Part shown: in pieces, positions 62,563-64,000 of the stretch
How the letters are laid out: each line of letters starts with the position of its first letter
Numbering within the stretch: the first letter of the stretch is position 1
Assembly: GCF_004402485.1 (NCBI RefSeq)
Contig: NZ_SOFG01000018.1
Coordinates: forward strand, 1-64,000
Origin: Cryobacterium algoricola
GTDB taxonomy: Bacteria; Actinomycetota; Actinomycetes; Actinomycetales; Microbacteriaceae
DNA: 64,000 bases
Reading direction: 5' to 3'
The notes under the pieces: generated by a model
What the model saw: only the letters and a program-made list of their open reading frames with translations
What the model was told of the DNA's origin: nothing
The model's database searches: none
Program-made: the position numbers and the translations under genes

Positions 62563-64000
62563 ATGGCAGGAGCTTCGGATCCACAGTCACACTCCCCGCA
62601 GACACCCGGTTCGGGGGCCGCGGGAGACCAGCCCACCACGGCGGGCCGCGCCTCCACCGAGGCGTCGGCTGAGTCGTCGCTCGGGTCTTTGGATGGGCAG
62701 GTCGAGTCGGCCCATCCGGTTGCGATTGCTGAGGGTTTCGAGGGTGCTGAGGGGCTGGCCGGGGCTGTTGCGTCGGTGCATGCGGATGCTGTCGCCCGGC
62801 TCGCCGAAGCGCGTTCGGCTCTCGCAGACGCCTTGGCGGCGCTCCCGGTCGGGTTGCTCAGCGATGCGGAAGCGGTCACGGCGTTGAAGGAAGTGGAGTC
62901 GATTGGCCGGACGGTGGATGCGGCCCGGGTGAACACCGCCACCGATGTGGATCGGCGGGCGCGGGTGCTCGGCCGGGACGGTCTGGCGTGGAAGATGGGC
63001 TGCCGCGGACCCTGGGACGTGCTGACCCGGGTGACGCGGGTGTCGGCCCGGGAAGTGAAGCGGCGCACCAAGCTCGGCGATGCGGTGCTTCCCCGCCGGG
63101 CGGGCCTGACTGTACTGCCGCCACTGTTCCCCGTGGTCGGGGCCGCGCTCACCGCGGGGGATATCGGGGTGGAGGCGGCGGAGTTGATCACGACGGGGCT
63201 CGGGTTGGTCAGTCACCGGGCGGTCCCGGCGGAGGTAGAGGTTGCCGAGCGTGCCCTGGTCGCTACGGCGGCCGGTCTGATCACCCCGGAAACCGAGATC
63301 CTCGCCGGCGCCGGGGTCCCGGCGGCCGCGGATCTGATCCGCGGCATGGTGCTGCAGTGGCAGGCTGTCCTCGACCCGGACGGGGTCCTGCCGCAGGAGG
63401 ATGTGTTCGAGGCGAAGTCGAACATCGGCTTCGGGCAACTCAAGAATGGGTTGTATCCGGTGAAGGGCGGAGTCACGCCGGAACTGTTCGGGATGATGAA
63501 CACCCTCTTCGACGCGTTCCTCAGCTTCCACGCGAGGCCCGCGTTTCCCACCGAGGAGGAACAGGCGCTGATGGATTCGGGGCAGATGATCCCCGGCGCC
63601 GAAACCGCAGGCACCGAGACCTCGGGCGCCGACGCCGGCACGGGCCCGGAGCTGGACGTGATCGAAGCCGAGCTGCGGGAGCGGCGTGCGGATACCCGCA
63701 CGAGCGGGGAGAAGCGCGCCGACATCCTCCGGGCGTTGATCGAACACGCCGCCCGCGACCAGGACACCCCATCGATGGGCGGGTCGGCACCAACGGTGAT
63801 GGTGCACGTCAACGCGGCCGACCTCGCGAGCGGGGTCGGGGTCGGGTGGATCGACGGCGTCGAAGCCCCCGTATCGCTCAAGACCGTGCACCAGCGCATC
63901 TGCGACGGCGGCTTCCAAGGGGTCCTGTTCGGCGAGAACAACCAGGTCCTCAAGCTCGGCCCGGAACGGCGGTATTTCAACCGGGCGCAGCGGCGGGCGA
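62563..64000 (+). CDS. DUF222/HNH endonuclease family protein, cut off by the window edge
   Basis: ATG 62563 opens a frame that runs past the right edge (479 codons visible), so it has no stop here. The first about 70 residues are Ser/Ala/Gly-rich and disordered; then comes the DUF222 domain (about 70-475): 'AEARSALADALAALPVGLLS', 'RVLGRDGLAWKMGCRGPWDVL', 'GDIGVEAAELITTGL' and, near the end, 'LFGENNQVLKLGPERRYFNR', which directly precedes the HNH domain in this family. The HNH catalytic part lies outside the window. It is a member of the same family as the gene at 45327. Confidence 0.9.
   Translation, partial: MAGASDPQSHSPQTPGSGAAGDQPTTAGRASTEASAESSLGSLDGQVESAHPVAIAEGFEGAEGLAGAVASVHADAVARLAEARSALADALAALPVGLLSDAEAVTALKEVESIGRTVDAARVNTATDVDRRARVLGRDGLAWKMGCRGPWDVLTRVTRVSAREVKRRTKLGDAVLPRRAGLTVLPPLFPVVGAALTAGDIGVEAAELITTGLGLVSHRAVPAEVEVAERALVATAAGLITPETEILAGAGVPAAADLIRGMVLQWQAVLDPDGVLPQEDVFEAKSNIGFGQLKNGLYPVKGGVTPELFGMMNTLFDAFLSFHARPAFPTEEEQALMDSGQMIPGAETAGTETSGADAGTGPELDVIEAELRERRADTRTSGEKRADILRALIEHAARDQDTPSMGGSAPTVMVHVNAADLASGVGVGWIDGVEAPVSLKTVHQRICDGGFQGVLFGENNQVLKLGPERRYFNRAQRRA

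Noticed and set aside
62587..63918. 443-codon minus-strand frame at the right end
   Set aside because: It is antisense to the DUF222 gene, which is clearly recognised on the plus strand.

Overview
The window reads as chromosomal DNA of a high-GC actinobacterium, most likely Microbacteriaceae. The basis is the G+C-rich third codon positions, frequent GTG and TTG starts, many apparently leaderless promoters, the recurring word GCGGATGC/GCATCCGC, and two copies of the DUF222-HNH endonuclease family that is typical of that family. No rRNA, complete tRNA, CRISPR array, replication origin or recognisable prophage was found.

Layout. Positions 1-1650 are mobile-element debris: the C-terminus of an IS256-type transposase, a frameshifted IS481-type transposase with three ~25-bp repeats at its end, and a 3' tRNA fragment that may be an old attachment site. 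1.9-8.3 kb holds small regulator/effector pairs: membrane protein plus GntR, SDR facing TetR, and sugar acetyltransferase plus MFS facing a LacI repressor across two abutting palindromes. 8.3-13.2 kb is a compact catabolic-looking locus: amidohydrolase, Dabb protein, a 22-codon ORF and an SDR without its catalytic Tyr/Lys, divergent from two tandem ketopantoate-reductase-like enzymes. 13-22 kb is housekeeping or hypothetical: SDR, tyrosine phosphatase, small membrane proteins, GNAT, DUF1990, F420-type oxidoreductase and GrpB family.

22-32 kb contains a class I aldolase, an MFS/alcohol dehydrogenase/cupin operon facing an XRE regulator, DoxX, an epimerase-like gene facing a TetR across two identical operators, a SOUL protein, LtrA, GerW and DUF1801. 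32.5-39.2 kb is an alpha-galactoside uptake and hydrolysis operon (two permeases, lipoprotein, GH36 alpha-galactosidase) facing its ROK regulator; it has no ATPase gene. 39.3-56 kb is rich in regulator/target pairs, including two TetR-DHA2 efflux pairs with similar operators, a frameshifted VOC gene with a 56-residue zinc-ribbon ORF, MazG, a DUF222-HNH gene, a PLP enzyme and a NYN/OST-HTH protein.

55.8-62.4 kb is a sugar or amino-sugar operon (GatY aldolase, GatZ, AgaS-type isomerase, BadF-type kinase, EamA-type permease) divergent from a DeoR repressor. It resembles galactosamine/tagatose catabolism, but with a kinase and a DMT permease where a PTS would be expected. The window ends inside a second DUF222-HNH gene.

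All assignments rest on reading the translated proteins by eye. No database search, structure prediction or folding calculation was run, and promoters and operators are sequence-pattern proposals only.
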